Assembly (NCBI RefSeq): GCF_000374445.1
Contig: NZ_KB894414.1
Coordinates: 62,001-126,000, forward strand
Source: Actinokineospora enzanensis DSM 44649
GTDB lineage: Bacteria; Actinomycetota; Actinomycetes; Mycobacteriales; Pseudonocardiaceae
Length of the DNA: 64,000 nt
Reading direction: 5' to 3'
The notes under the pieces are model-generated. The model was not told where the DNA came from, searched no databases, and saw only the letters and a list, made by a program, of their open reading frames with translations. The translations under genes and the position numbers were made by a program. This document shows, piece after piece, positions 19,077 through 27,853 of the stretch. How positions within the stretch are numbered: the first letter of the stretch is position 1; every line of letters begins with the position of its first letter.

Positions 19077-19741
19077 TCCCGCAGTCCGCCGACCGGCTAC
19101 GCGCCTTGGCCGTCCCGATCGCCGTGGCGAGATCCCTCACGGGGGAGATCGAGACGTGCGGTCAGGCAGTCGCGGAGCTGGTCGGCGAGCACGCGGTGGT
19201 GGGCACGTTCCGGGCGGCACTGGCTTGCGCGGAGCTGCTGGAGCGGGTGCTGGAGCAGTTGCGGACGGCACTCGACCAGGCCGCGGACCATCACGGCGCG
19301 GCGAGAACGGCAGCGTCTGCTGCCTCGGCGAATACCAGGGCCGCTCTACCGAAGCCACCTGCCCCAGGGAAAACACATGGTCGGTGGATCGATGGCCAGG
19401 GGCATACGGTCATCCTCACCAGCGGGCGAGGCAGCCAGTACTTCGATTCGGCGATCGCACGAGCCCGAGAGATCGGGCTCCCTCAGGGAAACACGACCGC
19501 CGAACCGGCCATCGTCCGGCATGTGGAAATACAGTTCGCCTGCCGGATGGCGGCAGAAGGGCTACGAGACGAAACCATCGAAATCAACCGGCGAGTGTGC
19601 GGGACCAGGTCGCGGGACCGGGATTGGCCGGAGACCTGCGATAAGCAGCTCCCCTATTTCCTACCGGAAGGTGCCAGGTTGACCGTGAAAGACGGCTCGT
19701 CCCCGCAGGGACGCGTCTATACAGGACGGAAACCAGAATGA
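19073..19741 (+). CDS. DddA-like (SCP1.201-like) DNA cytidine deaminase toxin
   Basis: Predicted polymorphic toxin that deaminates cytosine in DNA. Residues 1-95 are helical with no recognised domain; residues 100-222 form the deaminase. It begins THGRWIDGQGHTV and carries the zinc-ligand/catalytic pair as HVE (His150, Glu152), then INRRVCG (Cys176) and ETCDK (Cys189), followed by the family's LPEGARLTV and GRVYTG. Burkholderia DddA has the same HVE and a CxxC; here 12 residues separate the cysteines. TTG 19073 overlaps the previous stop (TTGA), and its own TGA overlaps the ATG of the immunity gene (ATGA). It lacks a large delivery domain such as Rhs. GC is lower than in neighbouring genes (about 63-65% in hand-counted lines). 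Family assignment is firm; activity is inferred. Confidence 0.82.
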   Translation: MIPQSADRLRALAVPIAVARSLTGEIETCGQAVAELVGEHAVVGTFRAALACAELLERVLEQLRTALDQAADHHGAARTAASAASANTRAALPKPPAPGKTHGRWIDGQGHTVILTSGRGSQYFDSAIARAREIGLPQGNTTAEPAIVRHVEIQFACRMAAEGLRDETIEINRRVCGTRSRDRDWPETCDKQLPYFLPEGARLTVKDGSSPQGRVYTGRKPE

Positions 19742-20160
19742 CTATCGAGGTCGGGTGGGATGTCGATCGAGCGGACGGCTTCTGCGAGGAAGTGGTCATG
19801 ACGCTCACCACCCCCGACGACGTGGCGGAGTTCGTGCGACGGCTAGCTGAGCCCGGCGCACTCCACACACGTGTCGTTCACCGGGGACGGCCGTGGTTCG
19901 AAGAGCGAGAAGGCTACTTCGATCATGCCGTCTACGCGGCGATCCATGGTGACTATGCGTACCTGAGCTATCAGGACTACGTGATCGGCAAGCACTATTC
20001 TGTCGGCAGCCCCGATTCTCCCGGCGCCGAGTACGACGACGACGACTTTCCGCCCGGCTCCGGGATCACCACCGACCAACTCACCGACGCCATCACGGAG
20101 TTCCTGGTGACCAGCGAGCGGCCCGGGTGCCTCGCCTGGAAGCCGGCGGCTTTCGCTTGA
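19738..20160 (+). CDS. Imm1-family immunity protein (first copy)
   Basis: A 140-residue cytoplasmic protein expected to neutralise the deaminase encoded just upstream. It shows the Imm1 pattern: an N-terminal strand (EVGWDVDRADG), a helix after TLTTPDDVAEFVRRL, the central HGDYAYLSYQDY strands, the acidic SPGAEYDDDDFPPGS loop and a final helix TDQLTDAITEFL. Imm1 proteins are the usual partners of SCP1.201-like deaminases in actinobacteria. ATG 19738 overlaps the toxin stop by 4 bp. A hand count of one 60-base line gives 55% GC, clearly below the genome. It is about half identical to the next gene. Confidence 0.8.
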   Translation: MTIEVGWDVDRADGFCEEVVMTLTTPDDVAEFVRRLAEPGALHTRVVHRGRPWFEEREGYFDHAVYAAIHGDYAYLSYQDYVIGKHYSVGSPDSPGAEYDDDDFPPGSGITTDQLTDAITEFLVTSERPGCLAWKPAAFA

Positions 20161-20570
20161 GAGCGGGTATCCAGGCTGGGTGGGGCATCGAGAATGCGGA
20201 TGGCGCGTTCTGCGGTGCAGGCATGCGACTCGTGTCTGCGGAGGACGTGGCCGCTCTTGTGCGACAACTGATCGAGCCGGGCACGACGGCCGCCTGGCTC
20301 GATCATCGAGATCGGCCGATGTGGGACGAGGCGAACGGGATCACCGACCACGACATGTTCGTCGCCGTCCACGGCGGCTACGGGTACATCAGCTTCCAGG
20401 ACTCGACGATCGGCAAGTGCTACTCGGTCGGCGCTTCGGAATCACCAGGGGTCGAGTACGACGATGACGAATTTCCGCCCGGCTCCGGCATCACCACCGA
20501 CCAGCTCACCGACGCCATCACCGAGTTCCTGGAGACCCGCGCCATCCCCACCTGCATCACCTGGCGCTAA
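20157..20570 (+). CDS. Imm1-family immunity protein (second, tandem copy)
   Basis: A 137-residue paralogue of the preceding gene. Matching blocks include GWGIENADGAF, EDVAALVRQLIEPG, HGGYGYISFQD, SPGVEYDDDEFPPGS and an identical GITTDQLTDAITEFL. TTG 20157 overlaps the previous TGA as TTGA, the third such overlap in the operon; an ATG at 20127 would give a longer frame lying inside the first copy. The start residues align with the N-terminus of copy one, which supports TTG. The repeat suggests tandem duplication followed by divergence, perhaps to cover a second toxin variant. It converges with the transglycosylase gene, overlapping it by 4 bp at the stops. Confidence 0.75.
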   Translation: MRAGIQAGWGIENADGAFCGAGMRLVSAEDVAALVRQLIEPGTTAAWLDHRDRPMWDEANGITDHDMFVAVHGGYGYISFQDSTIGKCYSVGASESPGVEYDDDEFPPGSGITTDQLTDAITEFLETRAIPTCITWR

Positions 20571-21397
20571 GCCAGTTCCGCCGCCTTCCGCGCATACGCG
20601 GCCGCCCCGCTATACACATCCCGTCCATACTTTGTGGACTCGTTGTACGTCATGACCGCCTTCCACCACCCCTCCCCCGTGGACAGATCCCCCCCGCTCT
20701 CGCACAGATACCGCCCGGCCGTCAAAGCCGAGTCGTCCACGTTCTGCGGGTCCGGCGCCGCTCCGTCTCCCGACGCGCGCAGGGACCATTCCTGCCAGGT
20801 GGATGGCAGAAACTGCATCGACCCCACCGCGCGGTCCCACTGGGCGTCGCCGTCGAGCCGACCCTGGTCCGTGTCCGGGATGGCCCGTACCCCGGGCGAC
20901 CCGTCCAGCGGTACCCCGATGATCGGTTTGGACAGTGTCCCGTCCTCGCCCACCCGGGTCCCCCCGTACTTCCCGTGGTGGGACTCCACCCGTCCCACCC
21001 CCGCCAGGGTGATCCAGGTCAGCTTGCAGTCGGGCAGCCGTCCGCGCATCTGTGTCTCCGCGCGGGCGTAGGCGATCAGCGTCCGGGCCGGGATGTCCGT
21101 CGCGCGGGATACCTTCGATGCCCAGTCGTCCAGTTCCGGGCCGGATGGGACCGGCGGTACCGGGGGCACCGCCGTTCCCGGGCGGACGTCCAGGCTGGTC
21201 ACCGTGAAGGGTGGGGGTGGTTTCGGGTCGTTGCCCGCGTCGTCCAGGAGCACCACCGTGACCGCGCCCAGGGTCACGAGCGCGGTCACCACCAGGAGCC
21301 GGGCCACGAGCTTCCACCGGCGCCGCCGCGGGGGTTCCCGGAGCGGCTGTAAGGGGATCGCGAGCGTGGTCGGCGGGGGCGTTGGGGATGCGGCCAC
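20567..21397 (-). CDS. Membrane-anchored lytic transglycosylase-like protein
   Basis: Peptidoglycan hydrolase-like protein of 276 residues, related to mycobacterial LpqU-type transglycosylases. A proline-rich cytoplasmic tail is followed by one membrane helix (LVARLLVVTALVTLGAVTVVL), a linker, and the catalytic domain with GVGRVESHHGKYGG (Glu in RVESHH), DGDAQWDRAVGSMQFLPS and MTYNESTKYGRDV. Unlike its paralogue at 11995-13272 it has no Thr/Pro tail. GTG 21397 is the likeliest start, though no strong ribosome-binding site is seen. The upstream 80 bp separate it from the methyltransferase gene on the same strand. Confidence 0.85.
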   Translation of the reverse strand: MAASPTPPPTTLAIPLQPLREPPRRRRWKLVARLLVVTALVTLGAVTVVLLDDAGNDPKPPPPFTVTSLDVRPGTAVPPVPPVPSGPELDDWASKVSRATDIPARTLIAYARAETQMRGRLPDCKLTWITLAGVGRVESHHGKYGGTRVGEDGTLSKPIIGVPLDGSPGVRAIPDTDQGRLDGDAQWDRAVGSMQFLPSTWQEWSLRASGDGAAPDPQNVDDSALTAGRYLCESGGDLSTGEGWWKAVMTYNESTKYGRDVYSGAAAYARKAAELA

Positions 21398-21477
21398 GAA
21401 ATCCAGGCTACGTGCTCCACCGCCGACCGCCGCCATTCCCTGGTCGGCTCGGCCTTTCGGGCCAGGCTGACCAGGTG

Positions 21478-22317
21478 TTACGGCTTCTCGGCGCGCAGTG
21501 CGTAGATCAACGGGATGCGCGGGGCCGCGGCCGGGAGGCTGAACCAGCCGCCGGTGGTGGTCATGGTGGACCAGCGGGGCCATGGGAGTTGCTCGGTCTC
21601 GCGCAGGTGCACGATCCGCAGTCCGGCGCCGACCAGGGCGTTCACCACCTCGCCCACCCCGTGCGGCCACTCGTAGGACTCCCGCGCGGTCGGCAGTTCC
21701 GGGCCGTCCGTGTACGTGCGGGTCCCGTCCCGTTCCACCGCGCGACCGCCCAGGTAGTCGTGTCGCAGCAGCAGGTCCTCGCTGCCGTCCGGTGGCGGGA
21801 CCGGGCTCAGCGAGTTCAGCAGCGGGTGGAACTCCACGATGTACACCTGGCCGCCGGGTCGCAGCAGCGTGGCGACCTGCGCGGCCCACACGGGCAGGTC
21901 GGGCAGGTAGCAGATGGCTCCCTTGCCGGTGTAGACGATGTCGAACGCCTCGTGGCCCAGGGCCGCGGCCGCGTCGTGGACATCCGACTTCACATATCGG
22001 ATGTCCACGCCCTGCGCGGCGGCCAGGTCGGTGGCGGCGCGGACGGACTCGGTGGAGATGTCCAAGCCGACGACGCGGGCGCCGCGCCGGGCGAGCGCGA
22101 CGGTCTCCGCGCCGATGTGGCACTGCAGGTGGGCCACGTCCTTGCCGGTCAGGTCGCCGAGGTCGGTCCACTCGAAATCGGCGAACCACACCTCCGGATC
22201 GCGGTTGGCGACGTCGTAGAACGCCGAGGCGAGGTGGATCGGGGTACGCGCGTCCCAGTTCGCCTCGTTGGCCGCGATCCGGCGGGTGGTCTCGGGGTCG
22301 AATGCCATGATCGTCAT
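21478..22317 (-). CDS. Class I SAM-dependent methyltransferase
   Basis: A 279-residue methyltransferase of unknown substrate. The SAM-binding motif I is degenerate (DVAHLQCHIGAETVALA, with HIG replacing the usual GxG), followed by motif II VVGLDIS, motif III YVKSDVHD and the FDIVYTGKGAICYLPDL segment typical of a group of small-molecule methyltransferases. The last 80 residues (PHGVGEVVNALVGAGLRIVH) match that group's substrate-side lid. ATG 22317 or the second ATG at 22308 could be the start. It stands downstream of the tricorn protease gene but on its own. Confidence 0.82.
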   Translation of the reverse strand: MTIMAFDPETTRRIAANEANWDARTPIHLASAFYDVANRDPEVWFADFEWTDLGDLTGKDVAHLQCHIGAETVALARRGARVVGLDISTESVRAATDLAAAQGVDIRYVKSDVHDAAAALGHEAFDIVYTGKGAICYLPDLPVWAAQVATLLRPGGQVYIVEFHPLLNSLSPVPPPDGSEDLLLRHDYLGGRAVERDGTRTYTDGPELPTARESYEWPHGVGEVVNALVGAGLRIVHLRETEQLPWPRWSTMTTTGGWFSLPAAAPRIPLIYALRAEKP

Positions 22318-22351
22318 CCTGCCCTGTGCCGGGGTGCCACCGGAAAAACAG

Positions 22352-25300
22352 CTAGCTGAGCGGCGGAAACTCCGGTGGGGTCGCGGCTGGCCGGGCGGAC
22401 AGCCGTTCCAGGGCGATCTCGATGGCCTTGTCCAGCTGCGGGTCGCGTCCGGCCGCGTAGTCCTGCGGCGTGGTCACGACCTCCACGTCCGGGTCGACGC
22501 CGTGGTTCTCGATGCCCCAGCCGGGGCCCTCCATCCAGGACGCGTACCGGGGCTGGGTGACCAGCGTGCCGTCCACCAGGTGGTAGCGCATGTCCATCCC
22601 GATGACCCCGCCCCAGGTGCGGGTACCCACCACCGGACCGATCTTCAGCGCCTTGATCGCGGCGTTGACGATGTCGCCGTCCGAGCCCGAGAACTCATTG
22701 GCCACCGCCACCACCGGGCCGCGCGGGGCGTCCAGCGGGTAGGTCTCCTCGTAGTAGCCGTCGCGGGCGCGACCCCAGCCCACGATCCGCCTGCTCAGCT
22801 TCTCCACGACCAGCTGGGACAGGTGGCCGCCGCGGTTCTCCCGCAGGTCGACCACGATGCCGTCGCGGCGCATCTCCAGCCGCAGGTCGCGGTGGAACTG
22901 GGCCCAGCCGTTGGCGATCATGTCCGGCACGTGCAGGTAGCCGACCCGGCCGTCGGTGGCCGCGTGCACGTGCGCGCGCCGGTCGTTGACCCACGCCTGG
23001 TAGCGCAGCGGCAGGTCGTCCAGCAACGGCACCACGACCACCCGCCGGGTCGCGCCGCCGCCCTTGGGCACGATCGTCAGCTCGACCGGGTTGCCCGCGG
23101 TGCCGACCAGCAGCGTGGCCGGGCCGCGCACCGGGTCGACCGGGATGCCGTCGACCGCGACCACCGCGTCGCCGTCGCGCACCCCGACGCCGGGCGCGCG
23201 CAGCGGCGAGCGGGCCTTGGGGTCGGAGCTCTCGCCGGGCACGATGTCGCGCACCCGCCACACCCCGTCGGCGTCCCGGACCAGGTCGGCGCCCAGCAGG
23301 CCCATCCGGCGCCGGTGGTCCGCGCCGCCGCCCGACGGCATCACGTACGCGTGCGAGGTTCCCAGCTCGCCCTGCACCTCCCAAAGCAGGTCGACCAGCT
23401 CGTCGTGCGAGCCGAGGGTGTCGACCAGCGGGCGGTAGCGGGCCAGCGCGGCGGCCCAGTCGACGCCGCCCATGTCCGCACGCCAGAAGTGGTCGCGCAT
23501 GAGCCTGCCGGTCTCGTCGTAGGACTGCCGCCATTCCGCCGCCGGGTCGACGTGCACCCGCACCCGGCCAAGGTCGACGGAGATGTTGTCCTCCGAGCCC
23601 TCCTCCGAGTCGGCCTTGCGGTCGGCGGGCAGCACCCGCAGCGCGCGGCCGTCGCGGACCACGATGCGGCTGCCGTCGCCGCTGGGCCACACCTCGTCCA
23701 GGCCGTCCACCAGCGTGTCGACCTTGAGCTTGGCCAGGTCGTAGCGCTCCAGCACGGACCGGGGCGCGGCCGCGCCGGACTCGTCCAGGTCGTCGCCGAG
23801 CGAGCCGGTGAGCGGGTCACGCAGCCAGGCCACACCGCTCTTGACCGCCAGCAGCCGCGAGTAGCGGGCGGCGGGCACCGGGAAGGCGACCACGCGATCG
23901 GCGATGCCCTCCAGGTCGACCGAGGTACGGGGGGTCTTGTCGTCCTCGTCCTTGTCCTCGTCCTTGTCGTCCGAGTCCCCGAACGCGCGGCCCTCGCGCA
24001 GCGGGGCGAACGGGGACGGCGTGGTCGCGGCCAGCGGGACCAGGTAGGGCCTGCTGCCGTTGGCGAAGGACAGGTCGAACACGTGCACGTCGTAGATCGG
24101 GTCGAAGCTGCGCGAGGACAGGAACGCGATGTGCTTGCCGTCCAGGGTGAACGCCGGGTCGGAGTCGACGAACCGCAGCGGGGTCACGTCCACCACGGTG
24201 AGGCTGGTCGTGTTCACCATCCTGATGTGCCGCAACGGGTCCGGGCCCGGATGCGACCAGGCAAGCCAGGCCGAGTCCGGGGAGAAGGCCAGCCCGGTCG
24301 GGTCGCCCTCGCGCACCCGGACGATCTCGCGGACCTCGCCGTCGTCCGCGTCGACCAGCAGCAGCCTGCCGTCGTGGGTGACCACGGCGACCCGCCTGCC
24401 GTCCGGGGCGGCGGCCAGCTCCAGCACCCGGCCCAGCTCGCCGGTGGCCACCCGGCGCGGGCTCACGCCCGGCTCGCGGCCCTCCACCGGGCCGAACTCC
24501 AGGGCGTCCTCGCCGTCCGCGTCGGTGACCCACACCGCCTGCCCGGTGCTGCCCAGGACCTGCGGCAACCGGGCGCGGGCGCCGGGTTCCACGGCGAGTG
24601 CGCGTACCGGGCCGTCGCGGTGGGTCACCCAGTGCACGGTGCCGCGGACCTCGATGGCGCTGGCGCGGCCGGTGCGGTCCGGGCCGACGTGGCCGATGTT
24701 GCGACCGACGCCGATTGGGCGGACCTGGCGGGGGTTGCGGGAGCCGCCAAGCTTCACCTCGACCCGGCGCGGCTCGGCGTCCAGCGCGTCCAGCACCCAC
24801 ACCTCGCCCGCCCGGTGGTAGCTCACCCGGGTGCCGTCGGTGGTGGGGTTACGCGCGTAGAAGTCCGCGTGGTCGGTGTGTTTGCGCACGTCGCCGCCGT
24901 CGGCGGTGCAGGAGTAGAGGTTGCCGATGCCCTCGTGGTCGGACAGGAACACGATCCGGTCGCCGACCCACTGTGGGCGGACGATGTGTCCATCCACATC
25001 GGACAGCACGCGGTGGAACTCGCCGCCGCCGGTCGGGTCAAGCCAGATCTTGCCCGCGGTGCCGCCGCGGTAGCGCTTCCAGGAGGCGGGCTCCCGGGAG
25101 ATCACCGTGCCGAGCAGCACGGCCCCGGCCGGGTTGGTCTCCAGCGAGGCCAGCGGGCCGTAGGGCAGCCGCTCCGCCGGGGCGCCGTCCAGCGGCACCG
25201 CGTGCGCCCAGGTCTGGCGCAGCGAGGAGCGCCCCCAGGTGCTGCGGGCGATCACCCGGCCGTCGGCGGTCCAGCCGATCACCGCGGTGTTGACGTCCCC

Positions 25301-25552
25301 CCAGTGGGTGAGCCGCTGGCTCGGGCCGCCCTCCACCGGGGCGACGTGCACCTCGGGCTCGACATCGCGGGTGCTGGTCCAGGCGATCCGGGTGCCGTCG
25401 GGGGAGAACCGGGGGTTGGTCACCGGGACCTGGTCGGCCGAGAGCCGCCAGGCCCGCCCACCGGCCGCGGGCGCCAGCCACACGTCGTCCTCGGCGACGA
25501 AGGTGATCAGGTCCGCGTGCAGGTGGGGGAATCTGAGGTAGGCGTCGGTCAC
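22352..25552 (-). CDS. Tricorn protease homologue (S41 family peptidase)
   Basis: A very large cytoplasmic protease of 1066 residues that in archaea degrades peptides released by the proteasome. Residues 1-~640 form the two beta-propellers (repeated SPDG/TRDG blades such as RFSPDGTRIAWTSTRD). A helical core domain contains GELGTSHAYVMPSGGG (catalytic His region), a PDZ domain lies around RDGDAVVAVDGIPVDP, and the S41 catalytic part has ENRGGHLSQL and EFSGSDGDIVNAAI with the nucleophilic serine. A charged Asp/Glu/Lys insert (SDDKDEDKDEDD) near residue 520 is likely a flexible loop. Actinobacteria with proteasomes often keep this gene. Confidence 0.93.
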   Translation of the reverse strand: MTDAYLRFPHLHADLITFVAEDDVWLAPAAGGRAWRLSADQVPVTNPRFSPDGTRIAWTSTRDVEPEVHVAPVEGGPSQRLTHWGDVNTAVIGWTADGRVIARSTWGRSSLRQTWAHAVPLDGAPAERLPYGPLASLETNPAGAVLLGTVISREPASWKRYRGGTAGKIWLDPTGGGEFHRVLSDVDGHIVRPQWVGDRIVFLSDHEGIGNLYSCTADGGDVRKHTDHADFYARNPTTDGTRVSYHRAGEVWVLDALDAEPRRVEVKLGGSRNPRQVRPIGVGRNIGHVGPDRTGRASAIEVRGTVHWVTHRDGPVRALAVEPGARARLPQVLGSTGQAVWVTDADGEDALEFGPVEGREPGVSPRRVATGELGRVLELAAAPDGRRVAVVTHDGRLLLVDADDGEVREIVRVREGDPTGLAFSPDSAWLAWSHPGPDPLRHIRMVNTTSLTVVDVTPLRFVDSDPAFTLDGKHIAFLSSRSFDPIYDVHVFDLSFANGSRPYLVPLAATTPSPFAPLREGRAFGDSDDKDEDKDEDDKTPRTSVDLEGIADRVVAFPVPAARYSRLLAVKSGVAWLRDPLTGSLGDDLDESGAAAPRSVLERYDLAKLKVDTLVDGLDEVWPSGDGSRIVVRDGRALRVLPADRKADSEEGSEDNISVDLGRVRVHVDPAAEWRQSYDETGRLMRDHFWRADMGGVDWAAALARYRPLVDTLGSHDELVDLLWEVQGELGTSHAYVMPSGGGADHRRRMGLLGADLVRDADGVWRVRDIVPGESSDPKARSPLRAPGVGVRDGDAVVAVDGIPVDPVRGPATLLVGTAGNPVELTIVPKGGGATRRVVVVPLLDDLPLRYQAWVNDRRAHVHAATDGRVGYLHVPDMIANGWAQFHRDLRLEMRRDGIVVDLRENRGGHLSQLVVEKLSRRIVGWGRARDGYYEETYPLDAPRGPVVAVANEFSGSDGDIVNAAIKALKIGPVVGTRTWGGVIGMDMRYHLVDGTLVTQPRYASWMEGPGWGIENHGVDPDVEVVTTPQDYAAGRDPQLDKAIEIALERLSARPAATPPEFPPLS

Positions 25553-25861
25553 CCTGTCAAGTTAGCCACTGACCCCGCGCCCCGCCCCCACTTTCACCGG
25601 CCTGGCCTGCGGGACCCGCCAACTGTCGTAATCCGGGTGCCGGGTTCGCCGCCGCCCGCACCACCGTCCGGCCGGGGTCGACCGTCCATTCGGGACGCTC
25701 CGGACCCGGATCCGCCCCGGTCGACGCTCGGAAACGACGACCGGTTCGGGTGAACATCGGACACAGAGGACGCCGGTCCGGTTAGCCGGACACCCTCGGA
25801 CGACGCGGACACGAGAGCCGGCTAGCGGCTCGCCCCGTGACATCGGGCGGGCGGACCGCTG
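25553..25861. other. 309-bp intergenic region, no gene seen
   Basis: Between the tricorn and mazG genes, both on the minus strand. Only short frames occur, with no ribosome-binding sites or recognisable motifs. It probably holds the tricorn promoter, but I cannot point to one. Confidence 0.4.
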
Positions 25862-26800
25862 TCACGCGGACCAGTGCGCGCGCCAGTCGTCGTGGCCCAT
25901 CCGGGCCGGGTCCAGGCCCGCCGCGCGCGCCGAGACCTCCGCCGCGCGCACCCGGGCGGCGAGGCTCCTGGCCACCAGGCGCAGCTCGTCCTCGGGGTCG
26001 CGGCCTGCCAGCCGGGCCTCGGCGGCCAGCGCGAACAGCCGCTCCCCCGGCTCGTCACCGGCGGGCAGCAGGTCGGCGGGCAGCCCGGCGCGCCGGGTCC
26101 GCTGGGCCAGCTTGGCCGCCAGCGCGACCGCGGGCTGCCCCATCGCCACACCGTCCACACAGGACTCGCGGCGCTTCTCCCGCTGCTTGAGCTCCTCCCA
26201 GCGGTGCTCCTGGGTGGCCGCGTCGCGCACCGCCGGGTCGCCGCCAGCGAACACGTGCGGGTGCCTGCCGACCAGCTTGGTCACCAGCGCCTCGGCCACC
26301 TCGTCCACGTCGAACGGGTCCTGCGGGTGCTCCTCGGCCACCCTGGCGTGGAAGAGCACCTGGAGCAGCACGTCGCCCAGCTCCTCGCGTAGTGCCGCCC
26401 GGTCGCCGTCCTCGATCGCGTCGAGCAGCTCGTAGGCCTCCTCGACCAGGTACTGGCGCAGCGAGTCGTGGGTCTGCTCGGCGTCCCACGGGCAGCCGCC
26501 CGGCGAGCGCAGTGTGTCCATCACCCGCATCGCCGACAGCAGACCGACGCCGGGCGCGCGGTACACCGGCACGCCCGCCTCGACCAGCTCGGCCACCTCG
26601 GCGAGGTCGTCGGCGACCACCACGACCGCGCTGCCCGCCAGCTCGTCGAGCGCGGAGCCGGGCAGCGGGCCGTCACCGAGTGCCGGGTCGGCCGTTCCCG
26701 CCACGTAGACCCGCTTGGCGGAGCGCAGCAGCGGCAGCGCGGCGGCGGGCACCGTCCCACCGCCGACGAGCACCACGGCGGTGCCGGGGTGCGGGGTCAC
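25862..26800 (-). CDS. mazG: MazG-family nucleoside triphosphate pyrophosphohydrolase
   Basis: Hydrolyses NTPs and damaged dNTPs to monophosphates, a house-cleaning enzyme (M. tuberculosis Rv1021 is the counterpart). Of 312 residues, the first ~110 form an extra N-terminal domain found in actinobacterial MazG. The catalytic core follows: GGCPWDAEQTHDSLRQYLVE with EEAYELLDAI, and the EExxE-type metal ligands continue in REELGDVLLQVLFHARVAEE. The C-terminus has a degenerate second half (RRAGLPADLLPAGDEPGERL). GTG 26800 overlaps the stop of the upstream lipoprotein gene as GTGA. Confidence 0.93.
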   Translation of the reverse strand: MTPHPGTAVVLVGGGTVPAAALPLLRSAKRVYVAGTADPALGDGPLPGSALDELAGSAVVVVADDLAEVAELVEAGVPVYRAPGVGLLSAMRVMDTLRSPGGCPWDAEQTHDSLRQYLVEEAYELLDAIEDGDRAALREELGDVLLQVLFHARVAEEHPQDPFDVDEVAEALVTKLVGRHPHVFAGGDPAVRDAATQEHRWEELKQREKRRESCVDGVAMGQPAVALAAKLAQRTRRAGLPADLLPAGDEPGERLFALAAEARLAGRDPEDELRLVARSLAARVRAAEVSARAAGLDPARMGHDDWRAHWSA

Positions 26801-27801
26801 GGAGCGGCGACGGGGTTCTTCATCGGCAGCACCGCACCCGAGGTCTCCGCCGCGCTCGGCGCGATGTCCATGGCGACCTCGTCCCACACGCCGTAGCGGG
26901 GGCTGATCTGCACGCCGACCTCGGCCACGCTGCTCTCCAGCAGGCGCGGGCCGAGGGTCTGCGCGAGCTGGGCGGTGGGCTGGGCCTGCGGGTCGTCGGA
27001 CGGCTTGCCGTCCGGGTTGCGCTTGCGGATGATCGCGATGACCCAGTTGTCCTCTTCCGGGCTCGGCTTGAACACCGCGACCGAGTTCGCGGGCGCGCCG
27101 AACACGACCGTGCCCGCGATGTCCGAGGCCATCGCCGGGGTCAGCACCTGGTCGGTGGCCGCCTGCTGGCCTGCCGCCACGTCCGCCTCGATCAGCTTGG
27201 TGGCCTGCTTCGGGTCCGCGGCCAGCTGCTGGGCCTTGGCCATCGCCCGGTCCCTGGTGGAGCCTGCGGGCTTGCCCTGCTCGGGCGGGGAGACCACGGT
27301 GAAGTCGAAGGTCACCGTCAGCTTGGCGGCCTCGCGGTCGCCCATCTCGGCCATCAGCAGGTAGTCGCGGGCGATCATCTCCGGGTCCAACACCCGAGCG
27401 ATCGCCTGGCTCACCACGGTGTTGGCCGGGACGCTGCCGTCGGTGGGGAACTGCCGGAACGCGGCGGGCATCTGCCTGGCGAACTCGGACACCTTGCCCG
27501 GGTCGACGGTGATGTGCTCCTTGGCCGCGTAGTGCTCGACCAGCTCGTGCTGCACGAGCTGCTTGAGCGCCTCCCGGGAGAACAGCCCCAGCTTGCGCTG
27601 GTCGGCCAGCGACCGGGCGGCGGGCTCGGCCTTGACGGCCCGCTCCACCAGGTCCTGGATCCGGTCAACGGTGATGGTCTTGCCGCCGACGATGGCGGCG
27701 GCGTTCACCTGGCTGGGCCCGGAGGCGCAGGCCCCGAGCAGCAGCCCGAGCGTGCCGAGCAGCGCGACGAACGGGCCCCGGCGACGGATGACGGTGGTCA
27801 C
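26797..27801 (-). CDS. SurA-like lipoprotein
   Basis: Extracytoplasmic lipoprotein of 334 residues with a SurA N-terminal-type helical domain, so probably a chaperone or foldase-like protein at the membrane surface. The signal is RRRGPFVALLGTLGLLLGAC with the lipid-modified Cys25. The SurA-like portion runs from VGGKTITVDRIQDLVERAV to about residue 200. No clear PPIase domain follows. GTG 27801 begins exactly at the signal peptide, whereas the longer frame upstream shadows the espG gene. It is coupled to mazG. M. tuberculosis has a lipoprotein gene (lpqU) at the corresponding place, but of a different family. Confidence 0.85.
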   Translation of the reverse strand: MTTVIRRRGPFVALLGTLGLLLGACASGPSQVNAAAIVGGKTITVDRIQDLVERAVKAEPAARSLADQRKLGLFSREALKQLVQHELVEHYAAKEHITVDPGKVSEFARQMPAAFRQFPTDGSVPANTVVSQAIARVLDPEMIARDYLLMAEMGDREAAKLTVTFDFTVVSPPEQGKPAGSTRDRAMAKAQQLAADPKQATKLIEADVAAGQQAATDQVLTPAMASDIAGTVVFGAPANSVAVFKPSPEEDNWVIAIIRKRNPDGKPSDDPQAQPTAQLAQTLGPRLLESSVAEVGVQISPRYGVWDEVAMDIAPSAAETSGAVLPMKNPVAAP

Positions 27802-27853
27802 AGTGCCAAGCCTCTCACAGCGCCGCGACCACGCTCGCGAGGACCCGTTCGGG

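Noticed and set aside
22268-25753. Open frame of 1161 codons on the plus strand
   Set aside because: It is the antisense of the tricorn protease gene; the composition is Arg/Gly/Ala/His-rich without motifs, a typical shadow in high-GC DNA.
25553-25861. Small gene of 66 codons on the minus strand
   Set aside because: No ribosome-binding site, unconserved-looking composition.
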